Below are positions 9,720-18,944 of a DNA stretch of 34,829 bases, piece after piece. The stretch lies in NCBI GenBank assembly GCA_022496185.1, contig WTXG01000336.1:1-34829 (forward strand). The letters are read 5' to 3'. Positions within the stretch are counted from its first letter, which is position 1; every line of letters starts with the position of its first letter. The translations under genes and the position numbers were made by a program. The notes under the pieces are model-generated. The model searched no databases, was not told where the DNA came from, and worked only from the letters and a program-made list of their open reading frames with translations. This DNA comes from Multifurca ochricompacta. Taxonomy: Eukaryota > Basidiomycota > Agaricomycetes > Russulales > Russulaceae.

Positions 9720-10140
9720 GGCGTTCTGAAACTGGAAGAAGCTGCAGCCCCAAGAGGACAAGATCCAAAGGATCAAGTCACACAGGGAGGCAGGATACCA
9801 TTAGCACTATGTATCAAACTCGTGTAGACAGTTACTCACCTGCAGCCCCAAGAGGACAAGATGGGGGCTACAGGCTGTTACAGGGGGTCTTATATACATT
9901 TCTCAGTGTAACGAGGTAAGCAGTAAGTGTAAGCAAGAATCAGCAAGTATCAGTCAGCTGTATTGCTGACTGAGCCTTATCTTTGTGATTCATAAGCTGC
10001 TTTACTCTGCTGACTGATCATGCTCCATAGTGTGATGTCATAATGACGTCACTGTGGAGTAGATAACTGATATGTAGTCTAGCCCTTAGGTCTGGAACAC
10101 ATCTATCTACTGATACATATGATTCTGTGCTAAAATTGGC
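9720..10140 (-). promoter_or_regulatory. LTR-like promoter and leader of the minus-strand remnant
   Basis: On the minus strand a TATATAA box (9896-9890) is followed about 28 bp later by the motif cttgtcctcttggggctg, present twice (9862-9839 and 9764-9742). Between the copies lies an intron-like segment starting GTGAGTAAC, with a TGCTAAT branch-point-like sequence and CTGCAG at its end. The TATA-to-motif block matches the solo LTR at 7988-8714, so this is a related LTR in the opposite direction. Its outer ends could not be fixed. Confidence 0.5.
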
Positions 10141-10279
10141 CATGGCCCAACCTAGGGCCTAGCACGAGTGCACTCGTGAGTTACCCGGATCCAAACTTGT
10201 GGGTATTTAGATTAGATAATCCCATACTCGGATCTGCATGAGTATGTTCCCACGGATCACCCGGAGCCGTGAGTCCTAT

Positions 10280-10858
10280 TGTCACAGCCAGGTGCTAGCT
10301 GTGTGCAAGTCAATTCGCGTCAAGGAGGTTAATTCAAGTGTCAATGTTTCAAGGCGATCACCAAATCGTTCAGGCTCTGTAGGTCGCAGTGGACGCGCGC
10401 GCGAGTCGAAATTGGACAGAGACGCGCAGTCCTGTCACTAAATACTGGGGACGAAGACTCCTAAGGCGCGGCTTAGGGGCTCAAGTGGAATCCGGGTTTC
10501 TGTCTGATATGGAACACCTGTATTGGCACAGGAGAACAGACTTGGTCTGTCTCTGTGAACTGGTAGGTCCTTAAATACAGGGCTATTGACAGTAAACTAA
10601 CATAACTATCTAGGCCTATGATGACTGATAGGGCTGGGTCATAGCTATGTCACAGCTACATCATGGAGGGGTGAGCAGTCTGGGCAAACCAGTGGGAGAT
10701 GTAGGTGGATAAGGAGGGGCTACGTCGTTAGAAGTCATGCTAGTCTAGATGTAAATAAAAAGAGAAGTCTAATATGTATAGCCCTGGAGTGATAAGTGAC
10801 GAAACGCCGAAACGCGAGGTTGAACGCCGAAACGCGAAAGTCGAAAATACATGTTACA
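10280..10858 (-). mobile_element. Solo LTR of family L1 (579 bp) with TSD CCTAT
   Basis: It begins TGTCACAG and ends TGTTACA on the plus strand. Perfect CCTAT duplications lie at 10275-10279 and 10859-10863. It is collinear with the LTR at 7771-9079 once that copy's nested insertion is removed. The minus direction is taken from that copy. Confidence 0.85.
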
Positions 10859-10863
10859 CCTAT

Positions 10864-11192
10864 ACTCGCATGGATCCGAGTACTCGTGGGTATACTTGTA
10901 GGTTTACTTGTAAGGTTTGAGGCAGCCAGAGATCTTCATCTTGCATACACAGAAAGAATATATATATTACTACAATCCCACGAAGTTTCAAGTCAGATCA
11001 TGCATCCGATCCAAAATAAAACAAGAATCAGTTACAATATCAATAGAAATGCGAAAAAATGCAAAAAAATGCGAAAAAACACGAAGTGTGGGGCGCACTG
11101 ATCGGACCGTGCATTGCCTTCCTATCTAGGAAGGTAGGCTTAAGAATGCACGCGTCGGCACATGTCAGTACAGAGATGCCGGGATCACGCCT
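10864..11192. other. AT-rich stretch without a gene
   Basis: This continues the GGATCC-type repeat flanking the solo LTR, then an A-rich part with atgcgaaaaa words. A 101-codon frame (10796-11101) starts inside the LTR and shows no domain. Nothing else is supported. Confidence 0.5.
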
Positions 11193-11610
11193 AATTGATA
11201 AGATCAAAAACACGTTCACAATTAATTAGATACTTAGGATATACATCTAAGTGATAAGATCAAAAATGTGTTCACAGTTAATTAGATACTTGGGATATAC
11301 ATCTAATACAAGTGATAAGATCAAAATGCGTTCACAATTAATTAGATACTTGGGATGTACATCTAAGTGATAAGATCAAAAATGCGTTCACATTTAATTA
11401 GATACTTAGGATATACATCTAATACAATTGATAAGATCAAAAATGCGTTCACAATTAATTAGATACTTGGGATGTACATCTAAGTGATAAGATCAAAAAT
11501 GTGTTCACAATTAATTAGATACTAAAGATATACATCTAAGATAATACAAGTGATAAGATCAAAACGCGTTCACAATTAAATAGATACAAGTGATAAAATC
11601 AATTCTGCAT
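11193..11610. repeat. Tandem array, ~7.5 units with alternating 56/61-bp period
   Basis: The unit holds gtgataagatcaaaaatgcg, ttcacaattaattagatact and gatatacatctaa. The word gataag recurs at 11197, 11253, 11314, 11369, 11430, 11486 and 11552, with gataaa at 11592. Steps are 56, 61, 55, 61, 56, 66 and 40. The 5-bp difference is the presence or absence of taca after atctaa, so a two-unit block of about 117 bp seems to have been amplified. Confidence 0.9.
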
Positions 11611-11648
11611 AACCCTATATATAATATATTCTGTGTCTTTACTAGTGA

Positions 11649-11767
11649 GGCTGGGTGGCTTAGTGGTTAGAGCACCGGACTGAGCTTGTTCCCAGAGGTC
11701 TTAGGTTCAATCCATGTTTCAGCCATTTCTGTTCTAGGTTGATGAGCCTAGTAAAAAAATAATTTTA
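11649..11767 (+). ncRNA. tRNA-like Pol III unit (SINE-head-like), with 3' hairpin
   Basis: A-box-like TGGCTTAGTGGTTAGAGC (from 11656) and B-box-like GGTTCAATCC (11704-11713) stand at tRNA spacing. The ends GGCTGGG (11649-11655) and TTCAGCC can pair as an acceptor stem, and the D arm pairs (GCTT/GAGC). The anticodon stem and T stem do not pair well, and the T loop is one base short, so it is not a working tRNA. A hairpin CTAGG...CCTAG follows at 11734-11751, and TTTT at about 11764 could end Pol III transcription. A tRNA-derived SINE head or decayed tRNA fits best. Confidence 0.5.
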
Positions 11768-11970
11768 TATAATAATATTCCCACGAGTATTCCGTGAGTA
11801 CCCATGCAGGTACCCGGGGTGCTAAAATCAATACCCGGATCCGCATGAGTATTTTCCCATGGATCACCCGGATCTGCGAGTATCAATACCCATGAGTTTT
11901 CCCACGGCTCTACTCAAAAAACTTGCGAGTTACCTGGACTCGTGCTATGCCCTAGCCCAACCTGGGCCCT

Positions 11971-12182
11971 TATCTAGAGCTCCACTTACCTAGAACCTTC
12001 TAGGCTGGACTCCTCTTATCTTGATAGCAGCTCCACTTGGTCTAGAACTGTCTAGACTGTGGGGCCCTGCCTATTGTGGTAAACACAATAGAGAATCGAC
12101 TTGTTATTGTTGAGTGGCCCTTGTGCTGACTAAGCAGCATGTGACTATTACATGTGACTCGGTCACATGATCCATGTCACGA
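11971..12182. other. Palindrome-rich stretch without a gene
   Basis: Contains short inverted words such as catgtgac/gtcacatg and ctattgtg/cacaatag. No coding frame is seen. It may be the LTR or flank of an older element on the minus strand. Confidence 0.35.
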
Positions 12183-12484
12183 CTACATTCCCATGATCAC
12201 ATGTTGAGACTGCTGGGTAATCTTCCCACAGTCATGTGATCCAAAAGGGAGAAAGAAAAGGAAAAATAAAGTAGAGCCATGACAATCCCCGAGTGAAGCG
12301 TGGATGGGGTCGGGCATAGAGTGGAAGGTAAGTAATTGGTTGTCCTGCTCCCATAGTGAAAGCGATGCGTGGGTCAGCGCGTTGATACTCAAAGGCCAGC
12401 CATCGGGCCATGTTGATCTGGCCCTCATAGTCAGAGATGCGGTGCTTGATGCAGTAGGGGGCATGTATGTGATTGCATTGGAAA
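12183..12484 (-). pseudogene. Coding-like fragment cut by a gypsy LTR
   Basis: Read leftward from 12484, the frame FQCNHIHAPYCIKHRISD continues open for about 90 codons, including GQINMARWLAFEYQRADPRI. The composition looks like a real protein. The paired Cys/His residues near the start suggest a metal site, but I do not recognise the family. The frame begins directly at the gypsy LTR edge at 12485, so its upstream part has been displaced and is not elsewhere in the window. It may be the 3' part of another retroelement or of a host gene. Confidence 0.4.
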
Positions 12485-13072
12485 TGTTACGTCCGGTGTG
12501 AGACGTTCTGCATGACTTGTGCGACAGCTTCGTACGTTTGTTCAGATAAGAGGTCAATAGGACCTCTTGGAGTGAAATGGATGAGTCAAAGTCAAAAGGG
12601 GCTGTTCCCTAATGACGATGTTGAGCGGAAAAGTGCCAAAAGCACTGAGATGATCAAGTCAAAGGTTTCAAGGGAGAGTCCAGAAGACAAACACCGATGT
12701 ATTCAATAAGTCGAGTCTGAGGTCTACAAGGTAGCTACAGCGGACTTATATACGTAATTCAGCAGGCGTCTATGAGATAAGAATATGGAGTCAAGTGGGC
12801 CCGAATATCTGAAAGCAGAGGGCGTAAAGCCTAGCTTCTGATAGGGAACTAAGTAAGTGTCCGATCGTAAGATAAGAAGATAACGAGATAAGAGGGATAA
12901 GCATAGGCAAACAGTGTATATACTTGTCCAAACAACAGTCACGGGGATGGGAGCAGCGCATGTGAGGGATCCCATGAAGGAGATGTGATAAGGAAGTGTA
13001 GTGTTGGTGGGCGAGTGGGGTCTCTGTTGGGGAGGGTAAAGAAAATAGGGCTGCTGGGCCCTGGTCATAACA
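12485..13072 (-). mobile_element. 3' LTR of gypsy element A (588 bp)
   Basis: Plus-strand ends are TGTTACGTCC and GTCATAACA. It is homologous to the LTRs at 13562, 20469 and 26870. The minus-strand purine tract AAAGGAGGGTGA lies directly outside at 13073-13084, which marks it as a 3' LTR of a minus-strand element. Divergence from its partner at 26870-27961 is clear, including small indels. The flank to the left (ggaaa) does not match the flank of the partner (tgact). Confidence 0.88.
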
Positions 13073-13103
13073 TCACCCTCCTTTCTGGCTCGAGCTGACC
13101 CAG

Positions 13104-13556
13104 CTAGAAACACGCACCATCGTCATCCTGGATCAAGTCCACATAATCGTCTGCCAAATTCTGATCTTCCACAGTGTAAGTCTTGTCCGCAGCACATTGG
13201 TGTGTGCACAGAAACCTGTATGGGCCGCGTTGTCCACACTGGCGGCATAGGTCATAGACAGGGCAGTCAAGCTTGCGATGCCCCGCATTGTGTCATAGAC
13301 ATTTCCCGCACCACCCCGAGGGATTGACAATGGTGGGAGCGACACCCAGACGTTGAAAAATGCAGAATCGGCTCCAGTGTAGGTTGCTCCGGCAGTGACG
13401 ACATCACTTGCAGTTGAGCGGGCAATTCCAGCTGATGTGATACTTGCTGTCACATCGCCAGCAGGTCTCTCCGCGGGGGTTTTCGTGCATATGTGGCATC
13501 TCGAATCAGTTCGGCAACAGTTGTGGCGCCGCTCCTAATGATCATGGGGGAAGGGG
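13104..13556 (-). pseudogene. ORF3 of gypsy copy A, C-terminal (zinc-knuckle) part
   Basis: This continues ORF3 from 21056 across the copy B insertion. Joined without one TSD, the frame stays in phase (741 + 453 nt). It carries the knuckles CWRCDSKYHISWNC, CRHCRSNLHWSRFC, a third CX2CX6HX4C and a fourth Cys/His cluster, then an acidic end (DLIQDDDGACF). Four in-frame TGA codons lie at 13542-13544, 13506-13508, 13404-13406 and 13293-13295. Copy B has CGG, CGA, TGG and CGC there. Confidence 0.75.
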
Positions 13557-13561
13557 TCGTG
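13557..13561. repeat. Target-site duplication TCGTG (left) of gypsy copy B
   Basis: TCGTG directly flanks the LTR at 13562 and is repeated at 21056-21060, outside the other LTR. It is the standard 5-bp LTR-retrotransposon duplication and fixes the limits of copy B. Confidence 0.95.
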
Positions 13562-14148
13562 TGTTACGTCCAGTGCGGGACGTTCCACACGACTTGTGTG
13601 ACAGCTTGTTCGATGGGTTCAGGTAGGAAAGTCAATAGGACTTCCTGGAGTTCGGGTGAGATGAGTCAAAGTCCGAAGGGCTGCCCCTTGAGACAATGTT
13701 GAGCGGAAAGTGCCAAAAGCACTGAGACGAACGAGTCAGAGATTCAAAGGGGATGTCCAGAAGACAGGCACCGATGTATTCAATAAGTCGAGTCTGAGGT
13801 CTACAAGGTAGCTACAGTGGACTTATATACGTAATCGAGTGGGCGTCTACAAGATAAGGAGTACGAGTCAGGTGGGCCCGAATATACGGAAGCGGAGGGT
13901 GTAAAGCCTGGCTTCTGATAGGGTACTAAGTAAGTGTCCGGTCTTAAAGATAAAGAGATAACAAGATAAGAAAGCAAACATAGGTACATAGTCCGTCAAC
14001 AGATACAAAGCGAGTCATGGGGATGGAAGCAAGGCACATGAAGGATCCCAGGACGGGGACGTGATCAGGAAGTGTAAAGTGGGCGGTAAAGAAGGGTTGT
14101 CGTTGGGGAGGGTGAAGAAGACAGGGAGGGAGGGTAAAAATTGTAACA
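13562..14148 (-). mobile_element. 3' LTR of gypsy copy B (587 bp)
   Basis: It lies next to the polypurine tract and, in element direction, starts TGTTACAATT and ends GGACGTAACA. A TATATAA box reads leftward at 13829-13823. It differs from its partner at 20469-21055 by ten bases at nine sites, all CpG versus TpG/CpA. Confidence 0.95.
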
Positions 14149-14162
14149 TCACCCCCTCTTCT
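14149..14162 (-). promoter_or_regulatory. Polypurine tract of gypsy copy B
   Basis: AGAAGAGGGGGTGA on the minus strand lies directly before the 3' LTR and only 17 bp after the ORF3 stop codon. It is the primer site for plus-strand DNA synthesis. Copy A has AAAGGAGGGTGA at the same place. Confidence 0.8.
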
Positions 14163-14179
14163 GGTTCTAGCAGGCCCGG

Positions 14180-15379
14180 CTAGAAACGACTCGTACCATC
14201 ATCGTCCTGCACCAAGTCCAGGTAATCATCAGCTACATTACGATCGTCCAATGTGTAGTTCTCCTTGTCTGAATCTTGTGGACATTGGTGGGTGCGAAGA
14301 AATCCGTATGGGCCACGCTTCCCACACGAACGACACAGATCATGGACTGGGCAGTCCAATTCACGATGTCCCGAGTTGTGGCGGAGGCACTTGCCACACC
14401 ATCTGGACGGATTGACGATTGTCGGGGCGACTCCCACGCGACGGAAGATGCAGAAGCGGCTCCAATGAAGGTTGCTGCGACAGTGCTGGCACCACTTGCG
14501 GTTGAGAGGACAATTCCAGCTGATGTGATACTTGCTGTCACATCGCCAGCACGTCTCTCCTCGTGGGTTTTCATGCATGCACGGCATCTCAAATCGATTC
14601 AGCAGTAGTTGCGGGGCAGCCCCCAATGACCGTGGAGGAAGGGGTCAGGCATATGTGTCGGCGTACCTTTCGGCAATGGTCTGGTACGCATCCCCTATCT
14701 CCAGCCTTTTTCTGATCTCCACCAATTCCTGCTCTATCTGGAACATCCCATTGGTCAACCTCGCCATCATCTTCGCATGTTCCTTGTATTGTTTGTTGAG
14801 AGTGGCGCGCAATGTCAAATTCTTCCGCAGTCTCATCACCTCTGCTTTGAGACACGGAAGGCGCATGTCGCCCAATACCTCGTCAATCGCGAAGGTGCGA
14901 GAATCCTCAGCGGCCAAATGTCCAAGCTGTTTGTCGGTCATTGTATGGTGCAGCCGTCCGGTATACCTTTCTTCCAGATAGACTGGAGCTCCATATACGG
15001 GGCCACCCTTCTTCATACATCCTGCAACGTCCATCCCTCCATTGGTGTAGAATATGTATCTGGCAATGGCGGTGGTTCCGTCCGCCATGGTGATCTTGAG
15101 AGGGAAGTACATGGAGGAGTTGGGATTATTAGCAATGAACGGAAATTCGGGTACTTCATCGTCCAATTCCATACCCAACAGATCGTTTGGGTGCGGCTCT
15201 TCATTGTGTTTGAAGTCATCATTGGGGTTGGGGGATTGGTTCTTAACTCATGCTTCGGCCGCTTCATAATCGATGGGGGATGACAGGCGTGTAGAAGGAT
15301 GGGCAGAGGGGAAGTTCTCGACAACTACTGTGGAGGCAGTGAAAGTGTCGACGGCGGCGTTGGCGGCGATGAAAGACAT
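14180..15379 (-). pseudogene. ORF3 of gypsy copy B: coiled-coil protein with C-terminal CCHC zinc knuckles
   Basis: One frame of 400 codons starts at an ATG 76 nt after the pol stop and ends at TAG 14180-14182. The N-terminal third is Ser/Pro/acidic. Residues ~75-140 form a folded-looking region (FYTNGGMDVAGCM, PVYLEERYTGRLHH). A charged helical stretch ~165-230 is likely a coiled coil. The C-terminal third has CX2CX4HX4C twice (CWRCDSKYHISWNC, CQHCRSNLHWSRFC), one CX2CX6HX4C and a fourth Cys/His cluster, then an acidic tail. TGA stops at 15248-15250 and 14645-14647 split it; copy A has CGA at both. No signal peptide or membrane segment, so it is not an env-type gene. Nucleic-acid binding is inferred from the knuckles, and the true role is unknown. 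Confidence 0.75.
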
Positions 15380-15455
15380 GATTGATTGTTCGGTAGTAGG
15401 ACGTTGCTGTGAGAGCATGTACTGGGGGATTTGATTGGGGTCTGAGGCAGTTCTT

Positions 15456-18400
15456 TTAACTGTCCTTGGGTGCTTCTGGATGTCAGGCGTGGAAGTCCGA
15501 GATAAGGACCGGAGCAAAGATATTCCCGGCTGGCTCCCACGAGTTGTCGGAGTCTGGGAATCCTTTCCACTTAACAAGGTAGTGCAGCTTGCACCCTCAG
15601 CCTTTACATTGTGAGTCTAGAATCCGTTCCACTTCCCATTCTGCTTCTCCATCGATAAGGTCAGGGGGAGGTCTTGGGAAGTTTTCCCCATGGAGAGTCG
15701 TCTCCTTGTAAGGCGTTAGAAGCCTGGCATGGAAGACCGGATGAATTCTCCATGTGGGAGGGAGTTTGAGCTCGTATGACACATCTGACAGCTTCCTGGA
15801 TATCTCAAATGGTCTGTGATGTCGGGGCGCTAGCTTGGCAGTTGGGTGTGACGTATGAATGTTCTTCCCTTCCAGCCAGACAAGGTCATGGGTCCGATAA
15901 GGTGTGAATTTCGACAGTTTATCTGACAGGGTCTTCTGTGCCTTCAGCAGGTTCTCATTGGCCGATTTCCTGATCTCCTCCCATTGGCCGATATGCTGCG
16001 AAGCTGAGGGCACATTAGTGGGCTTCCCAGTCCAGGTGGTTCGTGGTGTCCATCCCATGATAAGTGAAAACGGGGAGGTCTTAGTAGTGCCGTTGGGCCA
16101 GGAGTTATGTGCGAACTCAGCTGTTGCTAGCCAATCAGCCCAGTCATCCTGTCGTCCATTGCACCAGAACTGAAGATATTGCTCAAGCCACTGGTTTGTC
16201 CTTTCCGATTGTCCATCTGTTTGCGGGTGGTAGGCCAATGAGATGTTCTGGGTTATGTCTAGGATCTTGCAGAGTGCTTTGGCAAACGCGGAGGTGAAAT
16301 GCGGGTCGCGGTCTGAGATGATTTTCTCTGGGAGGCCATAGTGTCTGTAGACGTGGTCGAGGTAGAGTTTGGCCACTCCCTCTGCTGTGATGGATTCATT
16401 GCAGGGTATAAACAATGCTGCCTTTGAGCAGTCGTGGTCGGTGATGGTCAAAATGGAATCGAAGCCCCTGGAGATGGGTAGTTTCACGATGAAGTCCATG
16501 GCAATAGTCTGGAACGGTTGTGAGGCTGTGGGTGTGATTGGGAATGGTGCTGGTGGATGCGGGTGCGTGTTCACTTTATTGGCTTGACACTCTGCACATC
16601 CCTTCACATAATCTTCTACATCCCTCTTCATGTTCGGCCACCAGTAGTCTCGTTTGGCCAGGGCGTATGTATTAGCAATGCCGGGGTGTCCAGCAGAAGG
16701 GAGGTTGTGGTGAAAATGGATCACCCCCCTCTTAATGTTGTCGCCACCGGTGACAACGAGACGATCCCCGTCTTTCCACCACAAACCATCAACTAGCTTC
16801 AGGTTATGGGCCTCTGCCCAGGATTGGCATAATTGCTGATTCATATTTTGTGATACTTGTGCCCATAGGTCCATGTCATGGAGGCTTACAACCGCTTGCT
16901 TTGCGAAAACCTCTTCTGGGAGTACCGTGATATTACTATTGTCTTCCTCTCCACTACTGAAATCAGGTCGTCTTGACAGGGCATCTGCGCGTGCGTTGCG
17001 ACTTCCCGCAATATGTTTCAACACGAAGTTGTATTCCTCCAGCTCTAGGACTTCGCGCGCAACCCTTCGGCTGATTTTGTGGGGTTCCTTCCAATAGAGT
17101 AAGTTAGAATGGTCGGTATGGATGATGGTCTTGTAGGGTGTTCCTGCTAGGTATGGTCGCCAATGTCGTAGTGCTTTCACGATAGCAAGTAGTTCTCTAT
17201 CCCAGATATCATAATTTCGTTCTGCTGGTGAAAATGTCTCCAAGTAGAAGGTGACTGGGTGAAGTAGTCCCGCTGTATCCCTTTGATTTAGTACGGCGCC
17301 ATTGGCAAAGTGGGATGCGTCAACTTCGAGTTCAAAGGGCTTCTTCAAATCTGGCTGTAGGAGGACTGGTTCTGAGCTGACGATATCTCGGATTTGTTCA
17401 AAGGCTCGCTGCTGTTCCTCTGTCCAATGCCATGGTACATCCTTCTTCAACAATCCATTCAGTGGTTGGGCGATCCCTGAGAATCCCCTGACAAATCGTC
17501 GATAGAAGTTGCAAAACCCAATGAAGGACCGTACATCCTTGACACACGTAGGTGTGGGCCATTCCCGGATTCCTTGTACTTTTATCAGGTCCATCCATAC
17601 GTGTCCCCCTTCTAGGATGACTCCCAGATACTCCACACTTCGTTGTTCAAATGAGCATTTGGCCGGTTTAAGATATAGGTCATGCTCGCATAGGATGTCA
17701 AGCACCTGGTGCACTCGCTCTCGGTGATGGGTCAGGTTGTCTGTAGTGGCCACCAGTATGTCGTCCATATAGACCACCACTTCACCAGTAAGAATGAGGT
17801 CGCGGAAGATATGGTTCATCATAGACTGAAAGGTGGCGGGCGAGTTGGTAAGTCCGAAGAACATGACATTCGGCTCAAAGAGCCCTTGGTTGGTCTTAAA
17901 CGCTGCCTTACACTGGTCTCCCTCTTTGATCCGAATATTGTTGTAACCCCAACGGACGTCCATCTTGGAGAACAAGGACTTGTCCCGCATAGTGTCGATG
18001 AGTTCTGATATGAGTGGCAATGGGTAGGCGTTCTTCACAGTATGGGCATTTATCCGTCGGTAGTCTTGTACAGGTCGAAGTTTGCCATCTTTCTTTTTGA
18101 TGAAGAAGAATGGAGAAGCATATGGTGATTTCGACGGACGAATGTACCCCTTCGCAAGATGTTCTTCGAGGAATGTCGTGAGTGCAGCTTGTTCGGCCTG
18201 GGACAATGGGTAGATTTTACAGTCGATTGCGGCTGGGGTATCGGGTGTGAAATCAATGGCGTGATCCCATGGTCGCTCAGGGGGAAAGCGTTGTGATTCC
18301 TCCTCCAAGAACACCTTCCAATGCCGGTGGTACTCTTTAGGCACTACCTCTTCAAAGGTTCTTTCAGTGTGTCCTTCCACTGCTTTCTGCACAAGTTCTG

Positions 18401-18944
18401 ATGCTTTGGTGACGAAGCAGCAACCTGGATCCTCCTTTTCTTCCTCTGCCCTTCGCACTGCCGAGTGTCAAGCCGCATAGTCATATCCCATTGACGTGAT
18501 GAGAACAGGGTAGGAATCTTTGTCCATAGTTGCGTCGCTCCAGTTGATCTTGGGCTCAAATGCGGCAAGCCAAGGGTATCCCAGAACTAGATCTTTGTCA
18601 CCTAGGTTGGTGACTAGGAAGCGTATGACTTTCGTCCTTTCCCCTACTTGGACACTAAGGTCGGTGTAATGCGTAATTTTTCCTGCTCGGTTGGCAGTTC
18701 CATCAATATTCCAGATATTCTTTTCCTGAGGGAGTGCCAGCATTCCCAATCCCATAGTTCTTGCCATCCGCGGGCTGATGAAGTTGTCGGTGGCTCCTGA
18801 GTCGATCAGGATGTCATGGTCGGCCGTCCTCTGTGTAGTCTTGAAATGTACTGGTATTTTCAAAGATTTGAAGCGACTAGTATACACAGAGGTTACATGT
18901 AATGCTCGTGCCCAGGCCGATGGGTTTGAGCCAATCAAAAATCC
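15456..18944 (-). pseudogene. pol: pol of gypsy copy B: protease, RT, RNase H, integrase, chromodomain
   Basis: This is a 1163-codon frame entered by a -1 shift. Domains in order: aspartic protease (ILIDSGATDNF, DSG at 18803-18795), reverse transcriptase (FFGLTNSPATFQ; YMDD at 17771-17760), RNase H (FELEVDASHFANGA; HTDHSNLLYW), integrase with an HHCC zinc finger (GHPGI...CAECQANK) and a D,D,E core (MDFIVKLP; SDRDPHFTS; TDGQSERTNQ), and a C-terminal chromodomain (LHYLVKWKGFPDSDNSWEP). This layout defines a chromovirus; the chromodomain steers integration to marked chromatin. Three in-frame TGA codons break it: 18468-18470 between protease and RT, and 15597-15599 and 15483-15485 in the chromodomain. 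Copy A has CGA, CAA and CGA there. The protein therefore cannot be made whole from this copy. Confidence 0.93.

Larger units (their letters stand above)
10141..11970. mobile_element. Possible inverted-repeat element rich in GGATCC/CTCGTGGGTA motifs
   Basis: Left end (about 10141-10190) and right end (about 11930-11970) carry imperfect inverted copies sharing the core gcacgagt(g/c)ca, preceded by tagggc(c/a)ta. Inside each end are several acccggatcc, catgagta and ctcgtgggta words. The inside holds a solo LTR (10280-10858), a tandem array and a tRNA-like unit, with no transposase frame. It could be a non-autonomous DNA element, or simply two opposed copies of a dispersed repeat. Confidence 0.35.

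Noticed and set aside
11193..11610. CRISPR-like array
   Set aside because: Units are directly adjacent with no unique spacers, and the genome is eukaryotic. It is a tandem satellite.
11649..11725. Functional tRNA gene
   Set aside because: Anticodon stem and T stem do not pair and the T loop lacks one base; kept only as a tRNA-like unit.
14180..15379. ORF3 as an envelope gene
   Set aside because: Position fits, but there is no signal peptide, membrane anchor or glycoprotein pattern; zinc knuckles and a coiled coil point elsewhere.
15904..17097. Plus-strand ORFs across the gypsy pol region (also 22317-23918)
   Set aside because: They are antisense shadows of the conserved pol frame on the minus strand.
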